Shown piece after piece: positions 56,814 to 64,000 of a stretch of 64,000 nucleotides of DNA (position 1 is the first letter of the stretch; the number at the start of each line of letters is the position of its first letter). Both the position numbers and the translations under genes were made by a program. Source of the stretch: Reyranella sp. (GTDB lineage Bacteria; Pseudomonadota; Alphaproteobacteria; Reyranellales; Reyranellaceae); contig NZ_JAFKJN010000016.1 of assembly GCF_017305915.1 (NCBI RefSeq), forward strand, positions 186,001 through 250,000, read 5' to 3'. The notes beneath the pieces were generated by a model, which ran no database searches, was not told where the DNA came from, and saw nothing but the letters and a program-made list of their open reading frames with translations.

Positions 56814-57656
56814 TCAAACCGGGACGGTCGGCCCCGAGGTCAGCCGCCGCATGTGGCGGCGCATGCCGTGATAGTCGTTGATGGCGTTGTGCATGACCCG
56901 CCGGTTGTCCCACACTGTCAGCGTGCCGGGCTCCCAGTGGACGCGGCAGGTGAATTCGGGCCGCGTCGCATGCTCGACCAGCCAGCCAATCAGGGGCTGG
57001 CTCTCGTCGCCGGTCATGCCCTCGAAATGCGTAGTGTGGACCTTGCTGCAGTAGATCGCCTTCTGCCCGGTCTCCTCGATGCTGCGCACCACCGGATGCA
57101 CCGATTCGTAGATATCCGCCGTCTCGCCCGCGATCACCTTCATGCCGCCGATCTGGGCGTGATGCAGGTTGCGGCCGCCCGAGTTCTTCAGGCCGGCGCT
57201 GAACACGCCGTTCAGGGTGCCGAGCATCTCCTTCATCCGCGGCGACAGCGATTCGTAGGCCGCCACCATGTCGCAATAGAGGGTGTCGCCGCCGCGCGAC
57301 GGCGTCTCGATCGCATAGAGCAGCGTCGCCATCGGCGGCGCCTTCATGTAGGTCGTGTCGGAGTGCCAGCCGCCGCCGAAGTTGCGCTTCTCGCTCGGCT
57401 CCTTGATCACGTCGAACAGGAACGGGAAGCCCTCGAGGCCTTTCACGAACGGATAGTGGTTGGGCTCGCCGAAGCGCGCGCCCACATCCATCATGTCCTG
57501 GGCCCCGAGGTCCTGGCCGCGGATCGCGATCACTTTGTGGTCGAGGAAGGCCTGGTGCACCGCGGCCCAGGCCTGGTTGTCCATGGCGCGCAGGTCGACG
57601 CCGCGCACCTCGGCGCCGAGCGAACCGGCGATGGGAGTGACTGTGATGGTGCTCAT
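56814..57656 (-). CDS. TauD-family Fe(II)/2-oxoglutarate dioxygenase
   Basis: The 280-residue enzyme has GSLGAEVRGVDLRAMDNQAW, the iron ligands in GGGWHSDTTYM, GGDTLYCDMVAAYE, and the late HNAINDYHGMRRHMRR with the third His and the 2-oxoglutarate Arg. It is distantly related to the one at 25316. The substrate is unknown. It lies 12 bases downstream of the amidohydrolase gene and ends a three-gene unit SDR-amidohydrolase-TauD, transcribed away from the SMP-30 gene. Confidence 0.88.
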   Translation of the reverse strand: MSTITVTPIAGSLGAEVRGVDLRAMDNQAWAAVHQAFLDHKVIAIRGQDLGAQDMMDVGARFGEPNHYPFVKGLEGFPFLFDVIKEPSEKRNFGGGWHSDTTYMKAPPMATLLYAIETPSRGGDTLYCDMVAAYESLSPRMKEMLGTLNGVFSAGLKNSGGRNLHHAQIGGMKVIAGETADIYESVHPVVRSIEETGQKAIYCSKVHTTHFEGMTGDESQPLIGWLVEHATRPEFTCRVHWEPGTLTVWDNRRVMHNAINDYHGMRRHMRRLTSGPTVPV

Positions 57657-57668
57657 GGCGGACTCCCT

Positions 57669-58724
57669 TCAAATACCGAGTCGGTAGAACCTCGACGCGG
57701 TGTTGTGGAACAGATCGGCCTTCTCGGCCGCGCTCGCGCCCTGCGCCAGTCGCTTGCAGGTGTTCCAGTACACGCCGTAGCCGTAGGACCCCTTGTCGAC
57801 CGGGAAATTGCTTTCGAACATCGCGCGATTCGGACCGAAGGCCGCGATGCAGGTCTCGATGTAGGGGCGCCACAGCGTCGCGAGCTGCTCGGAGCTCGGC
57901 GGCTTCTTGCCCTCGTGCACGTCGAAGCCGAACATCTTCATGCCGAGGCCACCCAGCTTCACCTGCACGTTGGGGCACGCGGCCAGCTCGCGAATGCGCG
58001 CGCTCCAGTCGGCGAACACCTCGTCGCGCTTGCCCTTGTAGCGGCCGAGCCCGATCGCGCCGCCGACATGGTTGAGGCAGATCGGCGTCTGCGGGAAGGC
58101 GCGCGCCAGCTCCACGACATCGCCGAGCTGTGGATGGTAGACCCAGGCGTCGAAGCCGAGGCCGAGCGGCGCCAGTTGCGCGAAGCCTTCGCGCACCTTC
58201 TTGTCGACCAGCAGGCCCATCGGCCGAACGGCCGTGGCCCCCCACGCGCCCTGATCCGCGTCCATGGATGCGATGTGGCGGATGCCGCGGAACCGGCCGC
58301 CGCCCGCCACGATCATCGCCTCCAGCACCTTCTTCACCGGCGTGCCGAGCGTGAGGTCGGCATGGCCGACGATGCCGGCGCAGACGCGCGTCTTGCCGTA
58401 GCCGCCGCTGGCCGCCATCGCCGCGACGCCGTTGGCGAACTCGATCTCGCCCACGGGGCGCATCTCGACCGGGCCGTCGGCGCGATACATCGACAGCCAT
58501 TCGAGATAGACGGTCGCCACGATGTTGTGGCCGCCGCTGCCGATGTCGGCCAGCAGGTCGGGCAACAGGTAGCGACCGCTCTCCGGCCGGTCGATCAGGT
58601 GATGGTGCGGGTCGACGATCGGCAGATCGGGTTCGAGCGCCGCCTCGCGGCCGCTGTCGAGCCAGTCCTGCCGCACCGCCAGGTGCGCGCTGATCTGCGA
58701 GTCCTTGGATGGCATGGCCGCCAT
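57669..58724 (-). CDS. Amidohydrolase-2 family hydrolase (COG3618, lactonase-like)
   Basis: The 351-residue TIM-barrel hydrolase has IVDPHHHLIDR (near residue 36) with metal-binding His residues, YLEWLSMYRA, GIRHIASMD, CLNHVGGAIG and MFESNFPVDK. This group hydrolyses lactones (L-fuconolactone, 2-pyrone-4,6-dicarboxylate and others). The ATG at 58724 overlaps the SDR stop (TAATG), so translation is coupled. Its setting beside an SDR, a gluconolactonase-like and an Ldh2-type gene supports a sugar-acid or lactone role. The substrate is inferred, not seen. Confidence 0.82.
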   Translation of the reverse strand: MAAMPSKDSQISAHLAVRQDWLDSGREAALEPDLPIVDPHHHLIDRPESGRYLLPDLLADIGSGGHNIVATVYLEWLSMYRADGPVEMRPVGEIEFANGVAAMAASGGYGKTRVCAGIVGHADLTLGTPVKKVLEAMIVAGGGRFRGIRHIASMDADQGAWGATAVRPMGLLVDKKVREGFAQLAPLGLGFDAWVYHPQLGDVVELARAFPQTPICLNHVGGAIGLGRYKGKRDEVFADWSARIRELAACPNVQVKLGGLGMKMFGFDVHEGKKPPSSEQLATLWRPYIETCIAAFGPNRAMFESNFPVDKGSYGYGVYWNTCKRLAQGASAAEKADLFHNTASRFYRLGI

Positions 58725-59470
58725 TAGAGACCCTGCGCGCCCGCGACCGCAATCGTCTGGCCGGTCACCCAGGAGGCCTGCGATGAAGCCAGGAACAGCG
58801 CGACGTTCGCCACCTCCTCCGGCAGGCCCATGCGGCCGAACGGGATCGACTTCAGCGTGCCGTTGTAGAGCGTCGGGTTGTCGCTCTTGCGGCGGTCCCA
58901 GACGCCGCCCGGGAACTCGATCGACCCCGGCGCGATGCAGTTCACCCGCACCAGGTCCTTGGCATACATCGCGGCCTGCGTGACGGTGTAGTGGATCACC
59001 GCCGCCTTGATCGCGCCGTAGGGCGGCTGGCGCGCCGCCGGATGATGCGCCGAGATCGACGAGATGTTGATCACGTTGCCCTTGGACTTCTGCAGCGCCG
59101 GCAGTGCCTCCTGCGTCGCGTGCACGATCGCCAGCATGTCGATCTGCAGGCTCGAGGTCCAACCCTTGTCGTCGTCGGTGCTGCCGAAGGCCGAGGCGTT
59201 GTTGACCAGCACGTCGAGCCCGCCCAGCGCTGCCACCGCCTCCTTCACGTAGCCGCGCACCGCGTCGCCCTTGGCGAGGTCGACGCTCGCGACATGGACC
59301 TTGTGGCCATGTTTGGCGAGCTCGGCCTTGGTCTGCCCGAGCGTCGCGACATCGCGGGCGCAGATCGAGACGTCGCCGCCCGCTTCCGCGATACCCATGG
59401 CGATCGCCTTGCCGATGCCCCGGCTGCCGCCGCAGACGATAGCCTTCTTGCCCGTGAAGTCGATTTTCAT
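58724..59470 (-). CDS. Short-chain dehydrogenase/reductase (SDR)
   Basis: The 248-residue classical SDR has the dinucleotide site CGGSRGIGKAIA (near 13-24), NNASAFG, NISSISAHHP with the catalytic Ser, and PPYGAIKAAV with the Tyr and Lys, followed by VNCIAPGSIEFPGG. NAD or NADP use and the substrate are not clear. It is the first gene of a minus-strand unit of three and diverges from the SMP-30 gene with an 88-base gap. Confidence 0.88.
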   Translation of the reverse strand: MKIDFTGKKAIVCGGSRGIGKAIAMGIAEAGGDVSICARDVATLGQTKAELAKHGHKVHVASVDLAKGDAVRGYVKEAVAALGGLDVLVNNASAFGSTDDDKGWTSSLQIDMLAIVHATQEALPALQKSKGNVINISSISAHHPAARQPPYGAIKAAVIHYTVTQAAMYAKDLVRVNCIAPGSIEFPGGVWDRRKSDNPTLYNGTLKSIPFGRMGLPEEVANVALFLASSQASWVTGQTIAVAGAQGL

Positions 59471-59558
59471 GATGCGGTTTCTCCCAAAGAGCTTAGTCGC
59501 GCCGAGTTTGCAGACGGCCGCGTATCGGTGTCCACTCCGGCGCGGGAGGAATCATCCT

Positions 59559-60512
59559 ATGGCTCAAGGTCCGTCGCGCTGGGAGTCTTCGGCGCCGATC
59601 CGCTATCCCGATCCCGACATCGTCGTGCTCGACAAGCGCTTCCGGCACCTGGTGGTGCCGATGGCCGCAATCGAGCGCGTCGCGACCGGCTTCCGCTTCA
59701 CCGAGGGGCCGGTCTACTACGGTGACGGGCGCTACCTGCTCTTCTCGGACATCCCCAACGATACGCTGGTGCGCTGGGACGAGCTCACGGGCACCTCGGC
59801 GATCCTGCGCCACGATGCCGGCCATCCCGACGGCAGCACGCGCGACCGCCAGGGCCGGCTGGTCACCTGCGAGCTCGGCAGCCGCACGCTGACCCGCACC
59901 GAGCACGACGGCACAGTCACCGTCCTCGCCGACAATTTCGAGGGCACTCGGCTCACCGGGCCGAACGACGTGATCGTGAAGTCCGACGGCACGATCTGGT
60001 TCTCCGACAACGGCGCGGGCATCCGCGGCAACTACATGGGCGACAAGGCGCCCAAGGAGATGCCGTACCGCGTCTACAAGCTCGATCCCAAGACCGGCGC
60101 GCTCACCATCGCGGTCGGCGACATGGAGCGGCCGAACGGGCTTGCCTTCTCGCCCGACGAATCGAAGCTCTATGTCGTCGACACGCCGGACGGCCCGCGG
60201 ACCACGCATGTCTACGACATGGTCGACGGCAAGCCGGCGAACGGCCGCCTGTTCTTCGACGCCTCGCCCGGCTTCGCCGACGGCATCCGCGTCGACACCG
60301 AGGGCAATGTCTGGGCCGGCTTCTCCGGCGGCGAAGGCCAGGACGGCGTCGCGGTGTTCGCAGCCGACGGCACGCTGATCGGCCGCATCCTGTTGCCCGA
60401 GCGCTGTGCCAACCTCTGCTTCGGCGGCAGGAAGCGCAATCGCCTGTTCATGACCGCGAGCCAGTCGGTCTACGCCCTCTATGTCGAAGCCCAAGGTGTC
60501 GGCGGCGGCTGA
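59559..60512 (+). CDS. SMP-30/gluconolactonase-family hydrolase
   Basis: The 317-residue beta-propeller has TEGPVYYGDGRYLLFSDIPN, with the metal-binding Glu, TGPNDVIVKSDGTIWFSDNG, ERPNGLAFSPDESKLYVVDT and DGIRVDTEGNVWAGF, which carry the metal ligands expected of gluconolactonases. It opens sugar lactones. GGGAGGA precedes the ATG at 59559. It is followed by a palindromic repeat and the Ldh2-type gene, probably as one unit. Confidence 0.88.
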   Translation: MAQGPSRWESSAPIRYPDPDIVVLDKRFRHLVVPMAAIERVATGFRFTEGPVYYGDGRYLLFSDIPNDTLVRWDELTGTSAILRHDAGHPDGSTRDRQGRLVTCELGSRTLTRTEHDGTVTVLADNFEGTRLTGPNDVIVKSDGTIWFSDNGAGIRGNYMGDKAPKEMPYRVYKLDPKTGALTIAVGDMERPNGLAFSPDESKLYVVDTPDGPRTTHVYDMVDGKPANGRLFFDASPGFADGIRVDTEGNVWAGFSGGEGQDGVAVFAADGTLIGRILLPERCANLCFGGRKRNRLFMTASQSVYALYVEAQGVGGG

Positions 60513-60534
60513 AGGTGTAACCCGGAGCACCGGT

Positions 60535-60600
60535 GTCATCCCGAGCGAAGCGAGGGATCCATACTGCAGCCCATAGATCCCTCGCTGCGCCCGGGATGAC
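60535..60600. repeat. Palindromic interspersed repeat, family A (copy 2)
   Basis: The same 25-base arms as at 17382-17447 (one arm with two changes) and a 16-base centre. It fills the gap between the SMP-30 and Ldh2-type genes. Confidence 0.85.
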
Positions 60601-60625
60601 AGCTTCCGCAAACCAGGAGTGAAGT

Positions 60626-61690
60626 ATGCCCGCGTCCTACGAGACCCATCGCAAGCAGCTCGAGCTGATCCTGCAGGCCTGGGGCATGCCGGGACCGGTC
60701 GCGGCCAGCACCGCCGAGATCATGAGCTGGGCCGACCTGCACGGCATCGACACCCACGGCATCTCGATGGTGCCGCCCTACGACGAGCGCCGGCGCAACA
60801 ACAAGATCGACATGCGCGCCGAGCCCAAGGTCGTGAAGGAGACGCCGGTCTCGGTGCTGATCGACGGCGGCGGCGGGCTCGGCCATCCCAACGCGCGGCG
60901 CGGCATGGAGCTCGCGATCGAGAAGGCGAAGAAGACCGGCATCGGCGTCGCCGCAGTGCGCAACTCCGGCCACTTCGGCGCCTGCGGCTTCTATGCGCTG
61001 ATGGCGGTCGAGGCCGACCTGATCGGCATGACGACGACCTCGGCGAGCGGCATCCAGGTGGCGCCGACCAACGGCGCGCAGGCGCGGCTCGGCACCGATC
61101 CGATCGCCTTCGCCGCGCCGGGCAAGCCGGGCCAGCCGTTCCTGCTCGACATGGCGACCACGACGGTGGCCGCCGGCAAGATCCGCAACAAGGCCAACGA
61201 GAAGCTGCAGACGCCGCCGGGCTGGCTGGTCACCAGGGACGGCCAGCCCAGCACCGATCCGCTCGAGGTCAGCAAGGGCGGCTTCATGACGCCGCTCGGC
61301 GGCACGCCCGAGGGCAGCAGCCACAAGGGCTACGGCCTCGGCGCCATGGTCAACATCCTGAGCTCGGCCCTGTCGGGCGGCCTGATGGTGACCGACCCGA
61401 CGCGCAACGCGAAGCCCGGCTCGATCGACATCGGCCACTTCTTCCTGGCGCTCGATCCCGGCCTGTTCCGCGACGTCGCCGACTTCAAGACCGACGTCGC
61501 GGCCTTCTGCGACACGCTGCGCGCCACCCGGCCGGCCGATCCGGCCAAGCCGGTGCAGGTCGCCGGCGATCCTGAGCGCCGGATCGCGGCGGCGCGGATG
61601 AAGACCGGCATTGCTGTCGGCCCCAACCTGCTGGAAAAGGTGCGGGAGATCGCGATCGCTTCGGGCGCGCCCTGGATCATCGGCAACTGA
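60626..61690 (+). CDS. Ldh2-family NAD(P)-dependent dehydrogenase (malate/L-lactate/sugar-acid type)
   Basis: The 354-residue protein belongs to the LDH2/MDH2 group: catalytic His 44 in GIDTHGIS, GVAAVRNSGHFGACG, LGTDPIAFAAPG and SSHKGYGLGAM. Members reduce or oxidise 2-oxo acids, such as malate, lactate, ureidoglycolate or keto-sugar acids. Here the flanking lactonase genes favour a sugar-acid-like substrate. It closes the plus-strand unit with SMP-30. Confidence 0.9.
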   Translation: MPASYETHRKQLELILQAWGMPGPVAASTAEIMSWADLHGIDTHGISMVPPYDERRRNNKIDMRAEPKVVKETPVSVLIDGGGGLGHPNARRGMELAIEKAKKTGIGVAAVRNSGHFGACGFYALMAVEADLIGMTTTSASGIQVAPTNGAQARLGTDPIAFAAPGKPGQPFLLDMATTTVAAGKIRNKANEKLQTPPGWLVTRDGQPSTDPLEVSKGGFMTPLGGTPEGSSHKGYGLGAMVNILSSALSGGLMVTDPTRNAKPGSIDIGHFFLALDPGLFRDVADFKTDVAAFCDTLRATRPADPAKPVQVAGDPERRIAAARMKTGIAVGPNLLEKVREIAIASGAPWIIGN

Positions 61691-61732
61691 TCTCTCGGTC
61701 CGCGGGCGTCCCCCCGCCGCTCAAGAGTCGGG

Positions 61733-61756
61733 GCACTACTGGAAGTGGCGCGCTCC
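61733..61756. repeat. Fragment of family C repeat
   Basis: GGGCACTACTGGAAGTGGCG and the following CGCTCC resemble the right arm of the elements at 31432 and 33227, with two small insertions. The left arm is missing. Confidence 0.5.
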
Positions 61757-61775
61757 GACGAATCGCACTTCTCGC

Positions 61776-61804
61776 TTGCAAGTTGCAAAGCGAGCCCCTA
61801 TATC
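61776..61804 (+). promoter_or_regulatory. Candidate promoter for the tRNA-Phe/tRNA-His pair
   Basis: TTGCAA and TATATC are separated by 17 bases, which fits a sigma70-type promoter. It would give a leader of about 115 bases before tRNA-Phe. The rest of 61691-61924 holds only a repeat fragment and small hairpins. Confidence 0.4.
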
Positions 61805-61924
61805 GCCGCCACCATGCGCCCGATCGCCCGATTTAGCCCCCGACATCGTCAGGCTGCCGGCTAGTTCCAGCCGGCGCGGCTTGTCGCCGCGCGTTCGCGA
61901 AAGACCCGGCAGCCCTTCGTTATC

Positions 61925-61999
61925 GCCAATGTAGCTCAGCGGTAGAGCGCCGCGTTGAAGACGCGGGCGTCGGTGGTTCGATTCCATCCCTTGGCACCA
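61925..61999 (+). tRNA. tRNA-Phe (GAA), with an acceptor-stem mismatch
   Basis: A 75-base cloverleaf with encoded CCA. D arm GCTC...GAGC, anticodon stem CCGCG/CGCGG with loop TTGAAGA (anticodon GAA), variable GCGTC, T arm GGTGG TTCGATT CCATC. The acceptor stem GCCAATG/CCTTGGC has a T-C mismatch at pair 6-67, and base 37 is G where bacterial tRNA-Phe normally has A. It resembles a functional tRNA but with relaxed features. Confidence 0.85.
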
Positions 62000-62005
62000 G
62001 ATCCT

Positions 62006-62090
62006 GTTGGGCGTGGTGGAACGGTAGACACGTCGGTTTGTGGAACCGATGCCGCGAGGTTTATGGGTTCGACTCCCATCGCTCAACCCA
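62006..62090 (+). tRNA. Class II (long variable arm) tRNA with GTG histidine anticodon
   Basis: Acceptor TTGGGCG/CGCTCAA (one G-T pair) closes seven pairs; a G at 62006 stands as G-1 opposite C73 and CCA is encoded at 62088-62090. The D arm is GTG/CAC with loop GAACGGTAGA, as in tRNA-Leu. The anticodon stem TCGGT/ACCGA holds loop TTGTGGA, so the anticodon is GTG (62040-62042). A 13-base variable arm (GCC GCGA GGT hairpin) precedes the T arm ATGGG TTCGACT CCCAT. G-1, C73 and GUG are histidine identity signals, but the frame is leucine-like. Seven bases separate it from tRNA-Phe. Confidence 0.85.
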
Positions 62091-62146
62091 TCTCGATCCG
62101 CCGTCGGCGAGGCCGTACAATGGCCGCCACGGCACAGGAGGAATCC

Positions 62147-63763
62147 ATGGCCCAGGCGATCGAACGCTCGGAGGTCATCGTCATCGGCGCCGGGCTCTCG
62201 GGCATGTACCAGCTCATCAAGCTGCGCGAGCTCGGCTTCAAGGTGCGCGTCTACGAGGCCGGCAACGGCGTCGGCGGCACCTGGTACTGGAACCGCTATC
62301 CCGGCGCGCGCTTCGATTCGGAGAGCTGGACCTACGGCTTCTCTTTCTCGTCCGAGGTGCTGGCCGAATGGGACTGGAAGGAGCACTTCTCCGGCCAGCC
62401 CGAGAACCTGCGCTACTGCGGCTTTCTCGCCGACAAGTTCGACCTGCGCCGCGACATCACCTTCGGCGTGCGCGCCAAGGCCGCGACCTGGGACGACGCG
62501 GCCAACGAATGGGAGGTCGCCTTCGACGACGGCCGCCGGGCGCGCGCCCGCTTCCTGGTCACCGCCATCGGCCCGCTGTCGTCGCCGACCATGCCCACCG
62601 ACATCCCGGGCACCGGTGATTTCAAAGGCGAGTCCTGGCACACCGGCCTGTGGCCGCATCATCCGGTGAGCTTCGAGAACAAGCGGGTGGCGATCATCGG
62701 CACCGGTGCCTCGGGCGTGCAGGCGATCACCGAGATCGCCAAGACGGCCGGCCATCTCACGGTGTTCCAGCGCCAGCCCAACTGGTGCGCCCCCTTGCGC
62801 AACAGCCCGATCGACCAGGCGACGATGGCCGACATCCGCGCGCGCTACGACGAGATCTTCTCGCGCTGCCGCGACACCTGGGGCTGCTTCATCCATACCG
62901 TCGATCCGCGCAACGCGGGCGACGTCTCGGACGAGGAGCGCGAGGCGTTCTTCGAGACGCTCTACAACATGCCGGGCTTCGCCTTCTGGCAGGGCAACTT
63001 CCGCGATTCGCTGATGGACAAGCGCGCCAACGACTACATGACGGCGTTCATCGCGAAGAAAATCCGCGGCCGAGTGAAGGACCAGAAGATCGCCGACAAG
63101 CTGATCCCGACCAACCACGGCTTCGGCACCCGCCGCGTGCCGCTGGAGTCGGGCTACTACGAGGTGTTCAACCAGCCCAACGTCGAGCTGGTCGACCTGC
63201 GCGAGACGCCGATCGAGCGGGTCACGGCGACGGGCATCCGCACCGCCGGCCGCGAGCGGGCGTTCGACATGGTCATCTACGCGACCGGCTTCGACGCCAT
63301 CACCGGCGCGTTCGACCGCATCGACATCACCGGCAAGGACGGCGCGAAGCTCCGGGAGAAATGGGCGGACGGGCCGCAGACCTATCTCGGCCTCAACGTC
63401 GCGGGTTTCCCCAACATGCTGACTCTGGTCGGGCCGCACAATGCGGCGACCTTCTGCAACCTGCCGCGCTGCATCGAGCAGAACGTCGAATGGGTGAGCG
63501 ACCTGCTTGGCTGGATGCGTGACCATGGCAAGACGCGGATCGAGGCGACGGAAGACGCCGAGCGCGCCTGGACCGCGCATGTCTACGAGACCGGCGAGCG
63601 GTTGCTGCTGACCAAGGTCGATTCCTGGATGACCGGCGTGAACAAGAACGTGCCGGGCCGCCAGAAGCGCACCTTCATGGCCTACGCCGGCGGCGCGCCG
63701 AAGTACCGCCAGAAATGCGCCGAAATCGCCGGCAACGGCTACGAGGGCTTTGCGGTCGGCTGA
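62147..63763 (+). CDS. Flavin-containing Baeyer-Villiger-type monooxygenase
   Basis: The 538-residue enzyme has the FAD site IVIGAGLSGM (residues 11-20), GGTWYWNRYPGARFDSES, the BVMO fingerprint FKGESWHTGLWP (near 160), and the NADPH site IIGTGASGVQ just after. It would insert oxygen next to a ketone to give an ester or lactone; the substrate is unknown. AGGAGG lies six bases before the ATG at 62147, so this start is preferred over the ATG at 62120. Lactone-handling genes nearby could act on its product, which is inference. It lies 56 bases after the tRNA pair. Confidence 0.9.
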   Translation: MAQAIERSEVIVIGAGLSGMYQLIKLRELGFKVRVYEAGNGVGGTWYWNRYPGARFDSESWTYGFSFSSEVLAEWDWKEHFSGQPENLRYCGFLADKFDLRRDITFGVRAKAATWDDAANEWEVAFDDGRRARARFLVTAIGPLSSPTMPTDIPGTGDFKGESWHTGLWPHHPVSFENKRVAIIGTGASGVQAITEIAKTAGHLTVFQRQPNWCAPLRNSPIDQATMADIRARYDEIFSRCRDTWGCFIHTVDPRNAGDVSDEEREAFFETLYNMPGFAFWQGNFRDSLMDKRANDYMTAFIAKKIRGRVKDQKIADKLIPTNHGFGTRRVPLESGYYEVFNQPNVELVDLRETPIERVTATGIRTAGRERAFDMVIYATGFDAITGAFDRIDITGKDGAKLREKWADGPQTYLGLNVAGFPNMLTLVGPHNAATFCNLPRCIEQNVEWVSDLLGWMRDHGKTRIEATEDAERAWTAHVYETGERLLLTKVDSWMTGVNKNVPGRQKRTFMAYAGGAPKYRQKCAEIAGNGYEGFAVG

Positions 63764-63764
63764 G

Positions 63765-64000
63765 CTACTCGGCCTGGATGCCGGCCTTCTCGATCAGCGG
63801 CGTCCACAGCGCGATCTGCGAGGCGAGCTTCGCCTTCAGCGCCTCCGGCGTCGCCTGGTCGAGCGGCAGCAGGAAGGTCTCGATGCTGGCGAGCTTCTCG
63901 GCCACCGCCCTGTCCTGAACGATCTCGCGCAGCGCCTTGTTGAGCGTCGCGATCACCGGCTGCGGCGTGCCGAGCGGCGCATAGACGCCGAACCAGACGC
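63765..64000 (-). CDS. TTT-family (Bug) substrate-binding protein, C-terminal part, cut by window edge
   Basis: The visible C-terminal 78 residues run VWFGVYAPLGTPQPVIATLN, then KALREIVQDRAVAEKL, and end LWTPLIEKAGIQAE. The W-x-G-x-x-A-P-x-G-T-P and N-x-A-L-x-x-I blocks are typical of tripartite tricarboxylate transporter periplasmic receptors (Bug proteins), which bind organic acids. It converges with the monooxygenase gene, the stops lying one base apart. The N-terminal part is outside the window. Confidence 0.85.
   Translation of the reverse strand, partial: VWFGVYAPLGTPQPVIATLNKALREIVQDRAVAEKLASIETFLLPLDQATPEALKAKLASQIALWTPLIEKAGIQAE

Noticed and set aside
62006..62090. Reading the class II tRNA as tRNA-Sec or tRNA-Leu
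   Set aside because: The anticodon is GTG, not TCA or a leucine anticodon; the D stem has three pairs, not six as in tRNA-Sec; base 73 is C, while LeuRS needs A73.
61955..62146. N-terminal extension of the monooxygenase through the tRNA genes
   Set aside because: The upstream frame crosses both tRNAs; AGGAGG at six bases supports the ATG at 62147.

Overview
The window looks like chromosomal DNA of a high-GC alphaproteobacterium. The dense coding, frequent ATGA start/stop overlaps, Liv and Dpp-type transporters, TauD, Ldh2 and TTT-type genes, the glyQ-glyS-ppdK-meaB order and GC-rich interspersed palindromes all fit a soil or rhizosphere member of the Rhodospirillales/Hyphomicrobiales kind. 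This placement is inferred from gene content only. I see no phage, IS element or CRISPR array.

Layout. 1-2045: selenocysteine genes selA-selB (selB cut by the window edge) and a tiny membrane ORF. 2180-7492: a membrane-anchored SGNH protein, a GlcG-like protein, 5-oxoprolinase genes (pxpA divergent from pxpBC) and a DoxX protein. 7582-17353: an acyl-CoA carboxyltransferase, two tandem paralogous multi-pass membrane proteins, a methyltransferase, a DenD-like dehydrogenase, an EEP-family protein, cardiolipin synthase and a class III aminotransferase. 17464-17922: a decayed relBE toxin-antitoxin locus. 17976-23112: a complete livKHMGF branched-chain amino-acid-type ABC transporter. 23386-29551: AcuI-like reductase, hydrolase, TauD dioxygenase, YgfZ, then an outer-membrane TPR/beta-barrel protein paired with a secreted FecR-domain protein. 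29620-37704: gamma-glutamyltransferase, a DUF1028 protein and a full Dpp/Opp-type peptide transporter, apparently one peptide uptake and hydrolysis unit. 37956-42009: a small hypothetical gene and a three-gene operon (membrane-anchored nucleotidyltransferase plus two related GNAT acyltransferases) divergent from a LysR regulator. 42053-49070: glyQ-glyS-ppdK-meaB-HIT, tightly packed. 49177-56468: a small zinc-ribbon-like membrane protein, glpD, an LTXXQ periplasmic protein, a sulfotransferase followed by cysD and fused cysNC (PAPS synthesis beside a PAPS user), and aspartate dehydrogenase. 56560-64000: tRNA-Pro(CGG), a catabolic cluster (TauD, amidohydrolase, SDR, SMP-30 lactonase, Ldh2 dehydrogenase), two unusual tRNA genes, a Baeyer-Villiger-type monooxygenase and the end of a TTT substrate-binding protein.

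The most unusual items are a tRNA with a leucine-type long variable arm but a histidine anticodon (GUG), G-1 and C73, next to a tRNA-Phe with an acceptor-stem mismatch; the NTase/GNAT/GNAT operon; the TPR-barrel/FecR pair; a relB-relE fusion explained by one inserted T; and GC-rich repeats that form the C-terminal tail of one gene and the ribosome-binding site of the next in two operons. No stretch longer than 300 bases is without a called feature; the larger gaps (for example 23113-23385, 37705-37955, 40835-41058, 61691-61924) hold repeats, hairpins or promoter-like sequence.
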